From NCBI GenBank assembly GCA_963724985.1, contig CAVRWV010000025.1, forward strand, positions 204,627 through 268,626: 64,000 bases of DNA, written 5' to 3'. How positions within the stretch are numbered: the first letter of the stretch is position 1; every line of letters begins with the position of its first letter. The notes beneath the pieces were generated by a model. That model had not been told where the DNA came from, searched no databases, and was given only the letters and a program-made list of their open reading frames with translations. This document shows, in pieces, positions 26,840-36,072 of this stretch. This stretch comes from JAJPJE01 sp963724985 (GTDB taxonomy: Bacteria; Acidobacteriota; Terriglobia; Terriglobales; Acidobacteriaceae). The position numbers and the translations under genes are program-made.

Positions 26840-27010
26840 CTTTGAGGAACCATTTGTGGTCGCAACTGGCCACAAATCAGTTCGTGTGCAGCAGCGCTAA
26901 AGCAGAGTTTCTGGAGTGAGACTCCAGGCGTTATTTCCAGGCCTCTCACGAACAGCTCGCTGATCTATGCAGCAATGGCAGGGCGACTAAGTCACCCTGC
27001 CATCTTTTTT
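26840..27010 (+). ncRNA. Candidate structured small RNA with intrinsic terminator
   Basis: A gene-less 356-bp gap holds four ordered hairpins on the plus strand. H1 is ATTTGTGGTC/GGCCACAAAT (26852-26861 with 26868-26877, 10 bp). H2 outer is GTTCGTG/CACGAAC (26880-26886 with 26947-26953), enclosing H2 inner CTGGAGT-gag-ACTCCAG (26911-26927). Last comes the 13-bp stem at 26975-27003, followed by CTTTTTT. A T-run only on the plus strand implies a transcript ending here, where no plus-strand gene exists. The overall shape (long interrupted hairpin, 3' terminator) would suit a 6S-like or other regulatory RNA; I recognise no family. Confidence 0.4.
26975..27010 (+). terminator. Rho-independent terminator of the candidate sRNA
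   Basis: Stem ATGGCAGGGCGAC / GTCACCCTGCCAT with loop TAA and one mismatch, then CTTTTTT. The hairpin could also slow transcription from the convergent ntrC-type gene, but that side has no T-run. Confidence 0.8.
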
Positions 27011-27020
27011 GTTCGGCCAG

Positions 27021-28448
27021 TTAATCTTTGTTGCGCTTGCGAATTTCGATGTTAAGGCGCTTGATCTTCTGATTGAGCGTGGAGAGCGGGATGTGAAAGC
27101 GCTCGGCTGCATCCGTCTGATTCGAGTTGCACTTCTCGAGCATATCGACGATCAAGCGGCGCTCGCATTCTTCGACGAGTTCGAAGAGGGAAGCGTCGGG
27201 CCGATGCTCCAGCATCTGGAGGCCGTTGCCGCGACCGACAATCTGGTCCGGCAATAGTTCCACAGTGATGACCGGGCCGGAGCTGAGAACCACGGCGCGT
27301 TCCATTACATTCTCGAGTTCGCGCACGTTCCCTTGCCAGTTGTAGTCGAGCAGGTAGCGCAGGGCTTCTGGCGAAATCTCGTGAGCGTCGCGTTCGTTTT
27401 CCTCGGCGAATTTGCGCAGGAAGTAGGTGACGAGCAGAGGAATATCTTCGCGACGATGGCGGAGCGGCGGAAGATCGATAGTGATGACATTCAAGCGATA
27501 GAAGAGATCTTCGCGGAACTTTCCTTCTTTCACCATCTGGCGGAGATCGACATTGGTGGCCGCGATGATGCGGACATCGACGTGAAGTTCCTGGACGCCG
27601 CCGAGATGCATGAACTTGCGATCCTGGAGGACGCGAAGAATCTTGGCCTGCGTCTCCATGGTCATAGTGCCGATTTCGTCGAGGAAGAGCGTGCCTTTGT
27701 CGGCGATTTCGAACAGGCCTTTTTTTGAAGCTATGGCGCTGGTAAACGCGCCTTTCACGTGACCGAAGAGCGTGGATTCCAGCAAGTCGGCCGGCATCGA
27801 TCCGGTGTTGACGGGAACGAAGGTCGCATCCTTGCGCGAGGAATTCATGTGCAGAGCTTTGGCGATGAGCTCTTTTCCGGTTCCGCTTTCACCCTGCAGC
27901 AAGATGGTGGAGCGGCTGGGAGCGACCTGCGCGACCAGGTCGAAGATACGCAGCATGGCTTCGCTCTTGCCGATGATATTTTCGAAGTTGTAACGCTGCT
28001 TGAGAGCGCGCTTGAGCTGGATGTTTTCTTCTTCAGCGCGGCGGCGGCCAACAGCGGCCTGAATGTCGGCGAGCAGTTTTTCGTTATCCCACGGCTTCTG
28101 GATGAAATTGGTGGCGCCAGCCTGAATAGCAAGAACGGCATTTTCCACCGTGCCGTAGGCGGTGATCATGATGACGGAAAGGTCGCGATCGCGTTCGCGG
28201 ATGTCGCGCAGGATCTCAAGCCCATTCTTGTCAGGCAGGGCGAAATCAAGCAGCACGAGGTCGAACGGGCGTTCCGCGATGCGGTTCAAGCCTTCTTCCC
28301 CTGTAGCCGCGCACTCCACCGAGTAGTTCTCCATTTCGAGCAAAGTCTGGAGAGACTCGCGGATGGCCGCCTCATCGTCAACGATGAGGATCGAGCCTGA
28401 CACGGATTCCGCCTGGGTGCGGCGGGGAAAAACAGCAGCTTCAGACAT
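27021..28448 (-). CDS. NtrC-family sigma-54-dependent response regulator
   Basis: A 475-residue response regulator. It has an N-terminal receiver domain (residues ~18-130; phospho-acceptor Asp68 in LVLLDFALPD) and a central AAA+ domain with Walker A GESGTGKE, the sigma-54 contact loop GAFTSA, Walker B GTLFLDEIG and the arginine region REDLFYRLNVI. The C-terminal Fis-type helix-turn-helix is AAERFHIPLSTLNQKIKRL. It is translated with the kinase upstream (8-bp overlap). Its target promoters (-24/-12) were not found in the window. Confidence 0.95.
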   Translation of the reverse strand: MSEAAVFPRRTQAESVSGSILIVDDEAAIRESLQTLLEMENYSVECAATGEEGLNRIAERPFDLVLLDFALPDKNGLEILRDIRERDRDLSVIMITAYGTVENAVLAIQAGATNFIQKPWDNEKLLADIQAAVGRRRAEEENIQLKRALKQRYNFENIIGKSEAMLRIFDLVAQVAPSRSTILLQGESGTGKELIAKALHMNSSRKDATFVPVNTGSMPADLLESTLFGHVKGAFTSAIASKKGLFEIADKGTLFLDEIGTMTMETQAKILRVLQDRKFMHLGGVQELHVDVRIIAATNVDLRQMVKEGKFREDLFYRLNVITIDLPPLRHRREDIPLLVTYFLRKFAEENERDAHEISPEALRYLLDYNWQGNVRELENVMERAVVLSSGPVITVELLPDQIVGRGNGLQMLEHRPDASLFELVEECERRLIVDMLEKCNSNQTDAAERFHIPLSTLNQKIKRLNIEIRKRNKD

Positions 28449-31350
28449 TCACAGCCTTTCTAGCGAGTGGGAATTCAACAACAAAAGTGGTGCCTTCACC
28501 GACCCGGCTATCCACTTCGATCTTTCCAGCATGCTCCTGAATGATTCCATAAGTGACGGACAGCCCCAGGCCGGTGCCGCGTCTTCCAATGTTGCCGTTT
28601 TTTGTCGTGAAAAACGGGTCGTATATCCGTTGGATGTGTTCCTGGGCTATGCCGGTGCCCGTGTCGGAAACCATGACCTTTACCCCGTCGCCATTGGCTG
28701 TGCTGACCGTAAGGGTACCGCCTTGAGGCATAGCATCTTTCGCGTTGAGAAATAAGTTCAGGAAGACCTGCTGCAGCTTACCCGCATTGCCATTGATGGA
28801 GGGCAGGCTGGTACAGAGACTCTCTTCCATACGGATGTGCGCGGTCTTCATTTGATGCTCAAGAAGCGCCAGAGTCTCGTGGATGATCTTGTTGAGGTCA
28901 ACGTCCTTGAACTCGGTTCCGCTGGTGCGCGAGAAATTCAGCAGGCTGTTGACGATCTCCGAAGCACGGAAGGTCTGGTGCGTGATCTTCTCCAGCAGGG
29001 CCGAGCGTTTTTCATCACCTTGAAGTTGCTTGGCGAGCATCTGCGTGTACGAAGAGATAACCGCCAGCGGCGTATTGACTTCATGAGCGACGCCGGCCGC
29101 GAGCAATCCGATAGATGACATTTTTTCCGCTTGCGAGAGTTGGGTTTCCAACTCGATGCGCTCGGTGATGTCGTCGACGATGATGAGGCGTCCGATGACG
29201 TGGAATTGTTTGGTAACCAGGGGCGCAATCGCGATGTTGGTGACGCGCGCGTCGCCGGTGATGGTAGTGAACTTGAACTTGTACAGGTTGTGAATACCCG
29301 GCGACTGGCGAACGCGATAGAACTCCTGCGCAAACTGCTGCGGGAAGACTTCGGTGATCGGGCGGCCGAGGGCCTGCATGCGCGGCAAGGCGAACATCAC
29401 TTCCATCTGCGAGTTCCAGAACTCGATGCGATCGTCGAGATCGACCGCAAGCACGCCGACGCTGATGGACTCGACGATGTTCTCGTTGAACTCTTTCAGG
29501 CGCTCGTACTCCAGAACTTTTTGTTCGAGCGAGGCGTAGAGACGCGCGTTCTGGATGGCAATGCCAATGTAGCCGGCGACGGTCTCGAGCAGTTCGACGT
29601 CTTCGCTGGAGAGGAAGTCGCCTTCGGCAGTCTTGCCGAGGCCCAGCACGGCGATGTTATGGCCCTGCACGGTGCAGGGAATGAAATAGTTCAGGTCGAG
29701 ACGAGCAATGGTTTGCTGAGCTTCGGGAGTTTCGCGAACAACCTGGTGCGTGTTATCGAAGAACAGGTGACCGGCGGCATCTTCGGGGCGCTTCAGCGCG
29801 AGGAACGTCAAGTCGAGATTGCGGGTATCGGCGATCCCGAACGACTTTGCCATGATGAACTCGCCGAATTCCGGTGAGGTCGTAAAGATGGCCAGGCGAT
29901 CGACGAGCAATGTACGCGAGAGACGGTCGACCACGGAGCCGAGCATCTTATCGAGATCAACCTGTGAACTGAGTTCGCGGCCGAATTCGATCAGCGTCTT
30001 ACGGTAGTCGTAGCGCTTCTTGTAGAAGAACATGTCCAGGCGATCCTGAATCCAGTTCTTCATGGGATCGAACAGCAACGCAGTGACCATGATGGCCACG
30101 ATCAGTCCTGAGGGACCAGCGCTGGGCAGACGCGCGTGGACAATTTCGGCGGCGAGTCCGACTGCGGCGAAGTAAACGCCGGCGATGGTGGCGGCTGCCA
30201 AGGTGTACGCCATGCCGCGCTTGAAGATCAGGTCTACGTCCATCAGGCGGTAGCGGAAGATGGCGTATCCGAAGGTCAGCGGCAGGAACACCAGCGCGAG
30301 GACCGAGATCTTGGTGAGTAGTCCGGCGGGCTGACCGTCCGAGTAAGGGATCACGTAGAACAGAATGTAGGGGACGATCGCGAGCGTAGTGCCGCGCGTG
30401 ACCCACTTCATCTGCTGACGCAGAATGGGCGATGAGGCGCGCCGGTAGCTGTGCCACAGAACCCCTACGGCAAGCAGGAAGAGCACGGAGATGTAAACCA
30501 TCTGCGTGCTGTCGAGCCAGTAGACCAGCAGTTCACTGGGCTGCAGCTTCTGCTTGGCGAAGATACGGAGTGCCAGCAAGAGCGCGCCCGGCACATAGGT
30601 CAGCGGAATAAGCCACTTGTGATCGCGAACAATTCGCTTCGGCTCGGGGAAGGTGAGCACGAAGTGCAGGAACAGGGCCGGTTGGAGCAGTTCGGCAACG
30701 ATGTTGGCCCAGTAGATCGTCCAGTCAAAGTCGTTCAGCTTTCCCGTGTAATGGAACGAGAAATAGATAAACGAGCTGAGGCAAAAAAGATAAAAGTGCG
30801 TGGCTTTGGGGGCCGTCCAGCGCCTGAGAAGAACGTAGAGACCGATGCCGAGATAAATGAGGGCAATGAGCCGGAGACCAGCGTTGAGCGATCGGTCGTA
30901 AGGGACGAGGATGATCGGGACTTGAACCGGAATGCCGTCGCGGGTGAGGCTGTACTTTGCTTTTGAATAGGTGCCGACGCGAAACAGCTGTTTGGTGAGA
31001 GCGCCTACATCCTGCACGTCGTGATCGTCGACGGCGGTGAGCAGGTCGCCCGTTTTGACTCCGGCGCGGGCACCTGGGCCGTCAGCGTCGATGCGCTTCG
31101 CTTGAACGTGACCGGCTTTTTCGACCCACCAGACGCCATCGTAGGGCGTCTCAAACTGCCGTTCTTTTTGGAAATTGATCCAGGCAAACACAGAAGCGGT
31201 GATCGTCAGCAGCGCAAGTGCGATGGCAACGAAACGAACTTGTGCATCCTTGGTCATGAGCGGGCTGGGCGGAGCGGAAGGCTGGCCTCGAGGCGCAAGT
31301 CCCCTCCCCATTGCTTCTTCTTGCACGCCATTTGCCAGTTGTGAACCCAT
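28441..31350 (-). CDS. Membrane sensor histidine kinase with PDZ, GAF and PAS domains
   Basis: A 969-residue kinase paired with the NtrC-type regulator. The order of parts is: one transmembrane helix (~38-57); a PDZ-like domain (~70-145, with GARAGVKTGDLLTAVDDHDV); a block of about eight transmembrane helices (~155-425); GAF (~450-600); PAS (~620-730, VGVLAVDLDDRIEFWN); HisKA with phospho-acceptor His756 in AAGVAHEVNTPL; and HATPase (~850-965) with DTGTGI and RRGTGLGL. The PDZ domain predicts sensing of an exposed protein C-terminus or a periplasmic partner. The signal is unknown. The ATG at 31350 is the longest start; Met32 is an alternative. Confidence 0.92.
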   Translation of the reverse strand: MGSQLANGVQEEAMGRGLAPRGQPSAPPSPLMTKDAQVRFVAIALALLTITASVFAWINFQKERQFETPYDGVWWVEKAGHVQAKRIDADGPGARAGVKTGDLLTAVDDHDVQDVGALTKQLFRVGTYSKAKYSLTRDGIPVQVPIILVPYDRSLNAGLRLIALIYLGIGLYVLLRRWTAPKATHFYLFCLSSFIYFSFHYTGKLNDFDWTIYWANIVAELLQPALFLHFVLTFPEPKRIVRDHKWLIPLTYVPGALLLALRIFAKQKLQPSELLVYWLDSTQMVYISVLFLLAVGVLWHSYRRASSPILRQQMKWVTRGTTLAIVPYILFYVIPYSDGQPAGLLTKISVLALVFLPLTFGYAIFRYRLMDVDLIFKRGMAYTLAAATIAGVYFAAVGLAAEIVHARLPSAGPSGLIVAIMVTALLFDPMKNWIQDRLDMFFYKKRYDYRKTLIEFGRELSSQVDLDKMLGSVVDRLSRTLLVDRLAIFTTSPEFGEFIMAKSFGIADTRNLDLTFLALKRPEDAAGHLFFDNTHQVVRETPEAQQTIARLDLNYFIPCTVQGHNIAVLGLGKTAEGDFLSSEDVELLETVAGYIGIAIQNARLYASLEQKVLEYERLKEFNENIVESISVGVLAVDLDDRIEFWNSQMEVMFALPRMQALGRPITEVFPQQFAQEFYRVRQSPGIHNLYKFKFTTITGDARVTNIAIAPLVTKQFHVIGRLIIVDDITERIELETQLSQAEKMSSIGLLAAGVAHEVNTPLAVISSYTQMLAKQLQGDEKRSALLEKITHQTFRASEIVNSLLNFSRTSGTEFKDVDLNKIIHETLALLEHQMKTAHIRMEESLCTSLPSINGNAGKLQQVFLNLFLNAKDAMPQGGTLTVSTANGDGVKVMVSDTGTGIAQEHIQRIYDPFFTTKNGNIGRRGTGLGLSVTYGIIQEHAGKIEVDSRVGEGTTFVVEFPLARKAVNV

Positions 31351-31560
31351 CGCTTAGAAGGTAAATACCCAGCTGACTGCAACTTAGACAATCTTAGCAG
31401 CTTCAAGGGTGACAATATCCCATTTTTGGAATTGATATTCAACTTTCAGGAACACTGATTCCGAGGCGTGTAGCGCGCCAATTCTTGGCGCTTTACGGGT
31501 ACAAGAATAGGGATCGGGTAGAATCTAAAATCCTGAATATGTCATTACGAGGTCACGGGC

Positions 31561-31794
31561 TTGGCTGATTTGAATGTGGACGAACTGAAACGCCGTTTGA
31601 ACGAAGGTGATTATCTGGAAATCACCACAAGCGGGGGTGCTTACGAGGTTTGGGCGGAACCTTATGCGAATCCGCCGGCAATCTTCTTTGAGGGCGAGAA
31701 ATTCGGGATTTCGGAGCTCGATCGGATCGCACAACAGATCGTCGAAGAGATGCACCGCGGCGAATTCCGGTGCCGATGGATCGAGGACGACTAA
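31561..31794 (+). CDS. Small hypothetical protein (77 aa)
   Basis: An acidic 77-residue protein starting with TTG (LADLNVDELKRRLNEGDYLEI) behind ACGAGG. It is a compact alpha/beta-looking sequence without cysteine clusters or membrane segments, ending EFRCRWIEDD. A -10-like TAGAAT lies ~45 bp upstream. Codon use is like that of its neighbours. I recognise no family. Confidence 0.55.
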   Translation: MADLNVDELKRRLNEGDYLEITTSGGAYEVWAEPYANPPAIFFEGEKFGISELDRIAQQIVEEMHRGEFRCRWIEDD

Positions 31795-31927
31795 AGTTTC
31801 GCGGAGATAAAAAGAGGGGAGTCGACGGACTCCCCACACAGAAGCGACAGAGGCGATATCAGGTGGTTAGAATCGCTCTGCTTGTGGTCGGTTGCTTGAG
31901 GAAGCAGACGAAAAGGACAATGGTCGC

Positions 31928-32317
31928 ATGCGACGATCGCTTGGCATCGTTTCGGCGTTAGGATTTGCTGTGGTGCTCTGGGCAATTCCTGCAGAGGCCT
32001 GTTGGCAGACCGTCCGGCCAAACGCTATTGTGCACGGAGATTACGTGCAGGGACATGCTTTTCGCAGTGGCAAGGCGCTAGTTCATTCGCATGTCCTATT
32101 GAGAAAGCTATCTCAGGAACTGGTGGCACAGGCCGTTTCTGATGGAGACGGACGGTTCGTCCTCAGCCAGGTTCCGCCGGGGACGTACCGACTAGTTGTG
32201 CATGGATGGGGAGAAGCTGAAGTCGAGGTTCAACCCGCTAGCGTAAAGATGGGGAACCAGATTCTACGGCTAATTAGCGTTGATGACGGGTGTCTGTTCG
32301 TGGAATCCGAGCCGTGA
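31928..32317 (+). CDS. Secreted small carboxypeptidase-regulatory-like (transthyretin-fold) protein
   Basis: About 129 residues starting at the ATG at 31928, with a signal peptide (RRSLGIVSALGFAVVLWAIPAEA). After it comes a beta-sandwich of the carboxypeptidase-regulatory type, recognisable by SDGDGRFVLSQVPPGTYRLVVHG. Such domains are common in exported proteins of Acidobacteriota, usually as repeats in large receptors; here it stands alone. The function is likely structural or ligand binding at the surface, which is inference. Confidence 0.65.
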   Translation: MRRSLGIVSALGFAVVLWAIPAEACWQTVRPNAIVHGDYVQGHAFRSGKALVHSHVLLRKLSQELVAQAVSDGDGRFVLSQVPPGTYRLVVHGWGEAEVEVQPASVKMGNQILRLISVDDGCLFVESEP

Positions 32318-32373
32318 CGAAGTAAGCTCCAATTCGCTATCTGCCACAGGCGAGTAGTACGTTATCTTTCTAT

Positions 32374-33369
32374 ATGGACCCCATTGCTCTCACTCGCGCC
32401 CTGGTAGACATCGAGTCGATCACCGGCAATGAAGCGCCGGTTGGCGAATTTCTGGAAGGCGCACTGACCACCTTGGGATACGACGTCCGGCGCATGCCTG
32501 TGGAACGGCATCGCTTCAACGTGATCGCAGTCCCGCCGAATCTACCTGCTCCAGAAATTTTCTTCTCGACGCACATGGACACAGTTCCGCCGTTCATTCC
32601 GAGTTCGGAAGACGAGCGGAATATTTATGGGCGCGGATCATGCGATGCCAAAGGAATTATTGCGGCGCAAGTCGCAGCGACGGAGAAACTGCGAGGCGAG
32701 GGGGTTGCCGCCGGGCTCCTATTTCTGGTGGGAGAAGAGCGCGACAGCGCTGGCGCGCAAATCGCGAACACGCAGCCGCTGGGAGCGAAATTCCTGGTCA
32801 ATGGCGAGCCCACGGAGAATCACATCGCGATTGCATCCAAAGGCGCGTTGCGCGTGGAGGTGACCGCGCACGGCAAGATGGCGCACTCGGCGTATCCGGA
32901 GCTAGGCGATTCGGCGATTAACAAGTTGGTGGAAGCACTCCATCGGCTGCTGCGGATGCGGATGCCGGACAATCCGGAGGTTGGACCGACGACGATGAAT
33001 ATCGGAATCATTGAAGGCGGGCGTGCTCCCAACGTGATTGCCGATACAGCGCGCGCACAACTGCTTTACCGGTTGGTCGGACCGGCAGAAGAGCTACGCA
33101 ACGATATTGTGAAGACAGTAGGCGACCTGGCGCATGTCGAATTCACGCTGGAAATTCCATTCATCAAGCTGCGAACCGTCGATGGCATTCCGACGATGAT
33201 CGCCAAGTTCACCACCGATGTCCCGGCACTCAGTCGCTGGGGTGAACCGGTGCTGATTGGTCCGGGATCGATTCACGTCGCGCATACGGAACGCGAGCAT
33301 ATTTCCAAGGCGCAGCTGCTGGAGTCGGTGGATATTTACTGCAAGATCGCGCGGCAGCTCACCGCGTAG
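32374..33369 (+). CDS. M20 family metallopeptidase (ArgE/DapE-like)
   Basis: A 331-residue di-zinc amidohydrolase/peptidase. Seen are STHMDTVPP (first metal His and Asp), YGRGSCDAKGIIAAQ (bridging Asp), LFLVGEERDSAGA (catalytic Glu pair), a dimerisation domain in the middle (TAHGKMAHSAYPELGDSA) and a C-terminal histidine in HVAHTERE. ArgE, DapE or an acyl-lysine deacetylase are all possible. dapD lies 29 kb away and argues neither way. Confidence 0.85.
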   Translation: MDPIALTRALVDIESITGNEAPVGEFLEGALTTLGYDVRRMPVERHRFNVIAVPPNLPAPEIFFSTHMDTVPPFIPSSEDERNIYGRGSCDAKGIIAAQVAATEKLRGEGVAAGLLFLVGEERDSAGAQIANTQPLGAKFLVNGEPTENHIAIASKGALRVEVTAHGKMAHSAYPELGDSAINKLVEALHRLLRMRMPDNPEVGPTTMNIGIIEGGRAPNVIADTARAQLLYRLVGPAEELRNDIVKTVGDLAHVEFTLEIPFIKLRTVDGIPTMIAKFTTDVPALSRWGEPVLIGPGSIHVAHTEREHISKAQLLESVDIYCKIARQLTA

Positions 33370-33393
33370 TTTCCAATCAATCGCAACGAGACG

Positions 33394-33753
33394 TCAGGCA
33401 CTGTAATTCGCGACCACGCGGACCACTTTTCCGTCTTCACCCAACTCCATGAACTCAGCTGTTTTCGTGCCTCGCTGATTGAGGTAGACGAGTACCAAGC
33501 TGGATAGCCCGAACATGACATCGAGCAACTCGAACTGAAGGTTGGGAAAGGCATCGAGGCCCTTCTTGAAGTAGTTACGCAGCGCGGCGTGCCCCGTAAC
33601 CTTTCCAGCGGGATCGGCTAGAATCTTGGCCGCAACCGGAGAAATCAAAACAGCGTCGTCTGCATAATGCGACACAATCGCTTCGAGATCATGCGAGTTC
33701 CATGCTGCAATCCAATCACGAGCAAATTCCTTGGCTTCAGGTTCGGTCAACAT
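33394..33753 (-). CDS. SnoaL/NTF2-like protein
   Basis: A 119-residue single NTF2-fold protein starting at the ATG at 33753 (MLTEPEAKEFARDWIAAWNSHDLEAIVSHYADDA). The ARDWIAAWNSHDLEAI helix and GHAALRNYFKKGLDAFPNLQF region are typical of the SnoaL-like family. There is no known specific function. It is divergent from the large thioredoxin-domain gene, 92 bp apart. Confidence 0.75.
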   Translation of the reverse strand: MLTEPEAKEFARDWIAAWNSHDLEAIVSHYADDAVLISPVAAKILADPAGKVTGHAALRNYFKKGLDAFPNLQFELLDVMFGLSSLVLVYLNQRGTKTAEFMELGEDGKVVRVVANYSA

Positions 33754-33845
33754 GGAAGGAATATACCTGCGGAATAAACGTCCCTCCAACGCAAAATCCC
33801 GATACATGCAACCGCGAATGCGGTTCGCCAAGTTAGACTGTCTGG

Positions 33846-35987
33846 ATGAGTGAACCGACAAAAACTGCCGAGCTGAATTCGCTGGCACACGCCTCCTCTT
33901 CGTACCTGCGCTCCGCCATGCATCAGCCGATCCGCTGGCATGAGTGGGGCGATGAGGCCTTCGAAACTGCCAAGCGCGAGAACAAGCCCATCCTGCTGGA
34001 TATTGGCGCGGTGTGGTGTCACTGGTGCCACGTGATGGATCGCGAATCGTATGACGATCCTGAAGTCGCGCAGATCGTGAATGACAGGTACGTCGCGATC
34101 AAGGTGGATCGCGATGAGCGTCCGGATATCGACAGCCGGTACCAGTCTGCGGTGCAGGCGATGACAGGACAAGGTGGATGGCCGCTGACAGCGTTTCTGA
34201 CGCCGGAAGGGAAACCGTTTTTCGGTGGTACCTATTTCCCGCCACAGGACCACTATGGACGTCCGGGATTCAAGCGCGTGCTGCTGACCATTGCCGATGC
34301 GTTTCGTGAGAAGAAAGCTGATGTCGATGAGCAGGCGAACTCGGTAATGAACATGATCGGCCGTACGGAGGCGTTTGCGGAGGTCGATGCCGATCGGGTG
34401 AGCCCGCAGATCATCGATCACATCCTCGGTAGCGCGCAGAGCCTGTTTGACGCGAAGCATGGCGGCTTCGGCAGCGCGCCCAAATTTCCGCACTCGTCGA
34501 CGATCGATCTGCTGCTGCATCGGTATGCCCGGACAGGCGATCCGGATGTGGGGAACATTTGCAATACGACGCTGGAGCACATGGCACGCGGCGGAATTTA
34601 CGATCAGCTGGCGGGAGGGTTCCATCGTTACTCGGTCGATGAGCACTGGCTGGTGCCGCACTTCGAGAAGATGTCGTATGACAACTCAGAACTGCTGAAG
34701 AATTATGTGCATGCCTATCAGGCGACGGGCATTCCGTTTTTTGCGGCGGTGGCACGCGACATCATTCGATGGATGGACGAATGGCTCAGCGATCGTGAGA
34801 ACAGCGGCTTCTATGGATCGCAGGACGCCGACTACTCGATGGACGATGATGGCGACTATTTCACGTGGACGCTGGACGAGGCGCGGGCGGCGCTGACACC
34901 AGATCAGATGAAAGTCGCCGCTGCTTACTACGACATTGGCGAAGTGGGCGACATGCACCACAATCCGGCGAAGAATGTGCTGTGGGTGAAGTCTTCGGTG
35001 GAGCAGATCGCGATGAGCAACAGCATGTCTGTGGATCGGGCTTCGGCGCTGCTGGATTCGGCCAAGCAGAAGCTGTATGAGGCGCGACTGAAGCGTCCGA
35101 CGCCATATGTCGACAAGACGGTGTACGTGAACTGGAATGCGCTGTGTATTTCCGCGTACCTGCAAGCAGCGCAGGTGCTGGGGCTGGAAGATGCGCGCAA
35201 GTTTGCGCTGCGCTCGCTGGATCGAATCTTGTCGGAGGCGTGGAAGCCCGGCGAAGGATTGAAACACGTGATCGCGTATTCAGACCCGAAGGCAAAGACG
35301 CGGGCAACGGCTGGCTTGGTGGACGATTATGCGTTCACCGCAATTGCTGCTCTCGACGCTTATGAGACGACGGGCGACTTCGTTTACTTCAAATTCGCGC
35401 GGCAGATTGCAGACAAGATGGTGGAGCTGTTCTACGACGATACGCGCGGAGGATTCTTCGACACCGCGAAAGGTGAAGAAGGACTTCTCGGCGCACTGAG
35501 TGCCCGTCGCAAGCCGTTCCAGGATTCCCCCACGCCTTCCGGGAACAGTGCTGCGGCGATCGCGCTGTTGCGAGTCTATGGATATACGAATGACGAGTCT
35601 TACCGCGACAAGGCGGAAGCAACGCTTGAAGTGTTTGCCGGTTTGGCGCAGCAAGTCGGAATTTACGCCGGAACCTACGGTATTGCTGCCGTCTGGTATT
35701 TCAAACCGCACACACAGATAGTGGTGATTGGCGATGATCGTCAGGCAGACCAGTTGTTTGCAGCCGCCCTGGCTCCGTTCGCGCTGAACAAGTCGGTGAT
35801 CCGGATGCGATCGAGCGAAGCGGACGAGCACAGTTTGCCACCAGCTCTGGCGGAGACGATCCCGAACCTGCCGGCGGTGAAGCAGGGTAAATCGGTGGCG
35901 GTGGTGTGCTCGAACTTCACGTGCATGCCTCCGATTGAAGATCCTGACCAGCTCGCGAAGACCTTGCACGAGGTGCTCTCGGCCTGA
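33846..35987 (+). CDS. DUF255 thioredoxin-domain protein (YyaL / SSP411-like)
   Basis: A 713-residue two-domain protein. The N-terminal thioredoxin-like DUF255 domain (residues ~20-180) has the redox motif WCHWCH (57-62), DRDERPDID and QGGWPLTAFLTP. The rest is an (alpha/alpha)6-barrel resembling N-acylglucosamine epimerase/six-hairpin enzymes (GGIYDQLAGGFHRYSVDEHW, HFEKMSYDNSELL). The family is widespread from bacteria to humans (SPATA20), with no settled role. Full length. Confidence 0.9.
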   Translation: MSEPTKTAELNSLAHASSSYLRSAMHQPIRWHEWGDEAFETAKRENKPILLDIGAVWCHWCHVMDRESYDDPEVAQIVNDRYVAIKVDRDERPDIDSRYQSAVQAMTGQGGWPLTAFLTPEGKPFFGGTYFPPQDHYGRPGFKRVLLTIADAFREKKADVDEQANSVMNMIGRTEAFAEVDADRVSPQIIDHILGSAQSLFDAKHGGFGSAPKFPHSSTIDLLLHRYARTGDPDVGNICNTTLEHMARGGIYDQLAGGFHRYSVDEHWLVPHFEKMSYDNSELLKNYVHAYQATGIPFFAAVARDIIRWMDEWLSDRENSGFYGSQDADYSMDDDGDYFTWTLDEARAALTPDQMKVAAAYYDIGEVGDMHHNPAKNVLWVKSSVEQIAMSNSMSVDRASALLDSAKQKLYEARLKRPTPYVDKTVYVNWNALCISAYLQAAQVLGLEDARKFALRSLDRILSEAWKPGEGLKHVIAYSDPKAKTRATAGLVDDYAFTAIAALDAYETTGDFVYFKFARQIADKMVELFYDDTRGGFFDTAKGEEGLLGALSARRKPFQDSPTPSGNSAAAIALLRVYGYTNDESYRDKAEATLEVFAGLAQQVGIYAGTYGIAAVWYFKPHTQIVVIGDDRQADQLFAAALAPFALNKSVIRMRSSEADEHSLPPALAETIPNLPAVKQGKSVAVVCSNFTCMPPIEDPDQLAKTLHEVLSA

Positions 35988-36072
35988 AACACAATGTGAA
36001 TTTCTGGTAAGCGGAGTACTTTCCTGCAACCTTTCGCAGCGGATGAAATCGAATCGCTCAGGAGCGAAACGA

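Noticed and set aside
26716..26949. 77-codon open frame on the minus strand in the gap beside mlaE
   Set aside because: It lacks a ribosome binding site and family likeness, and covers the hairpins of the candidate RNA, which explain the sequence better.
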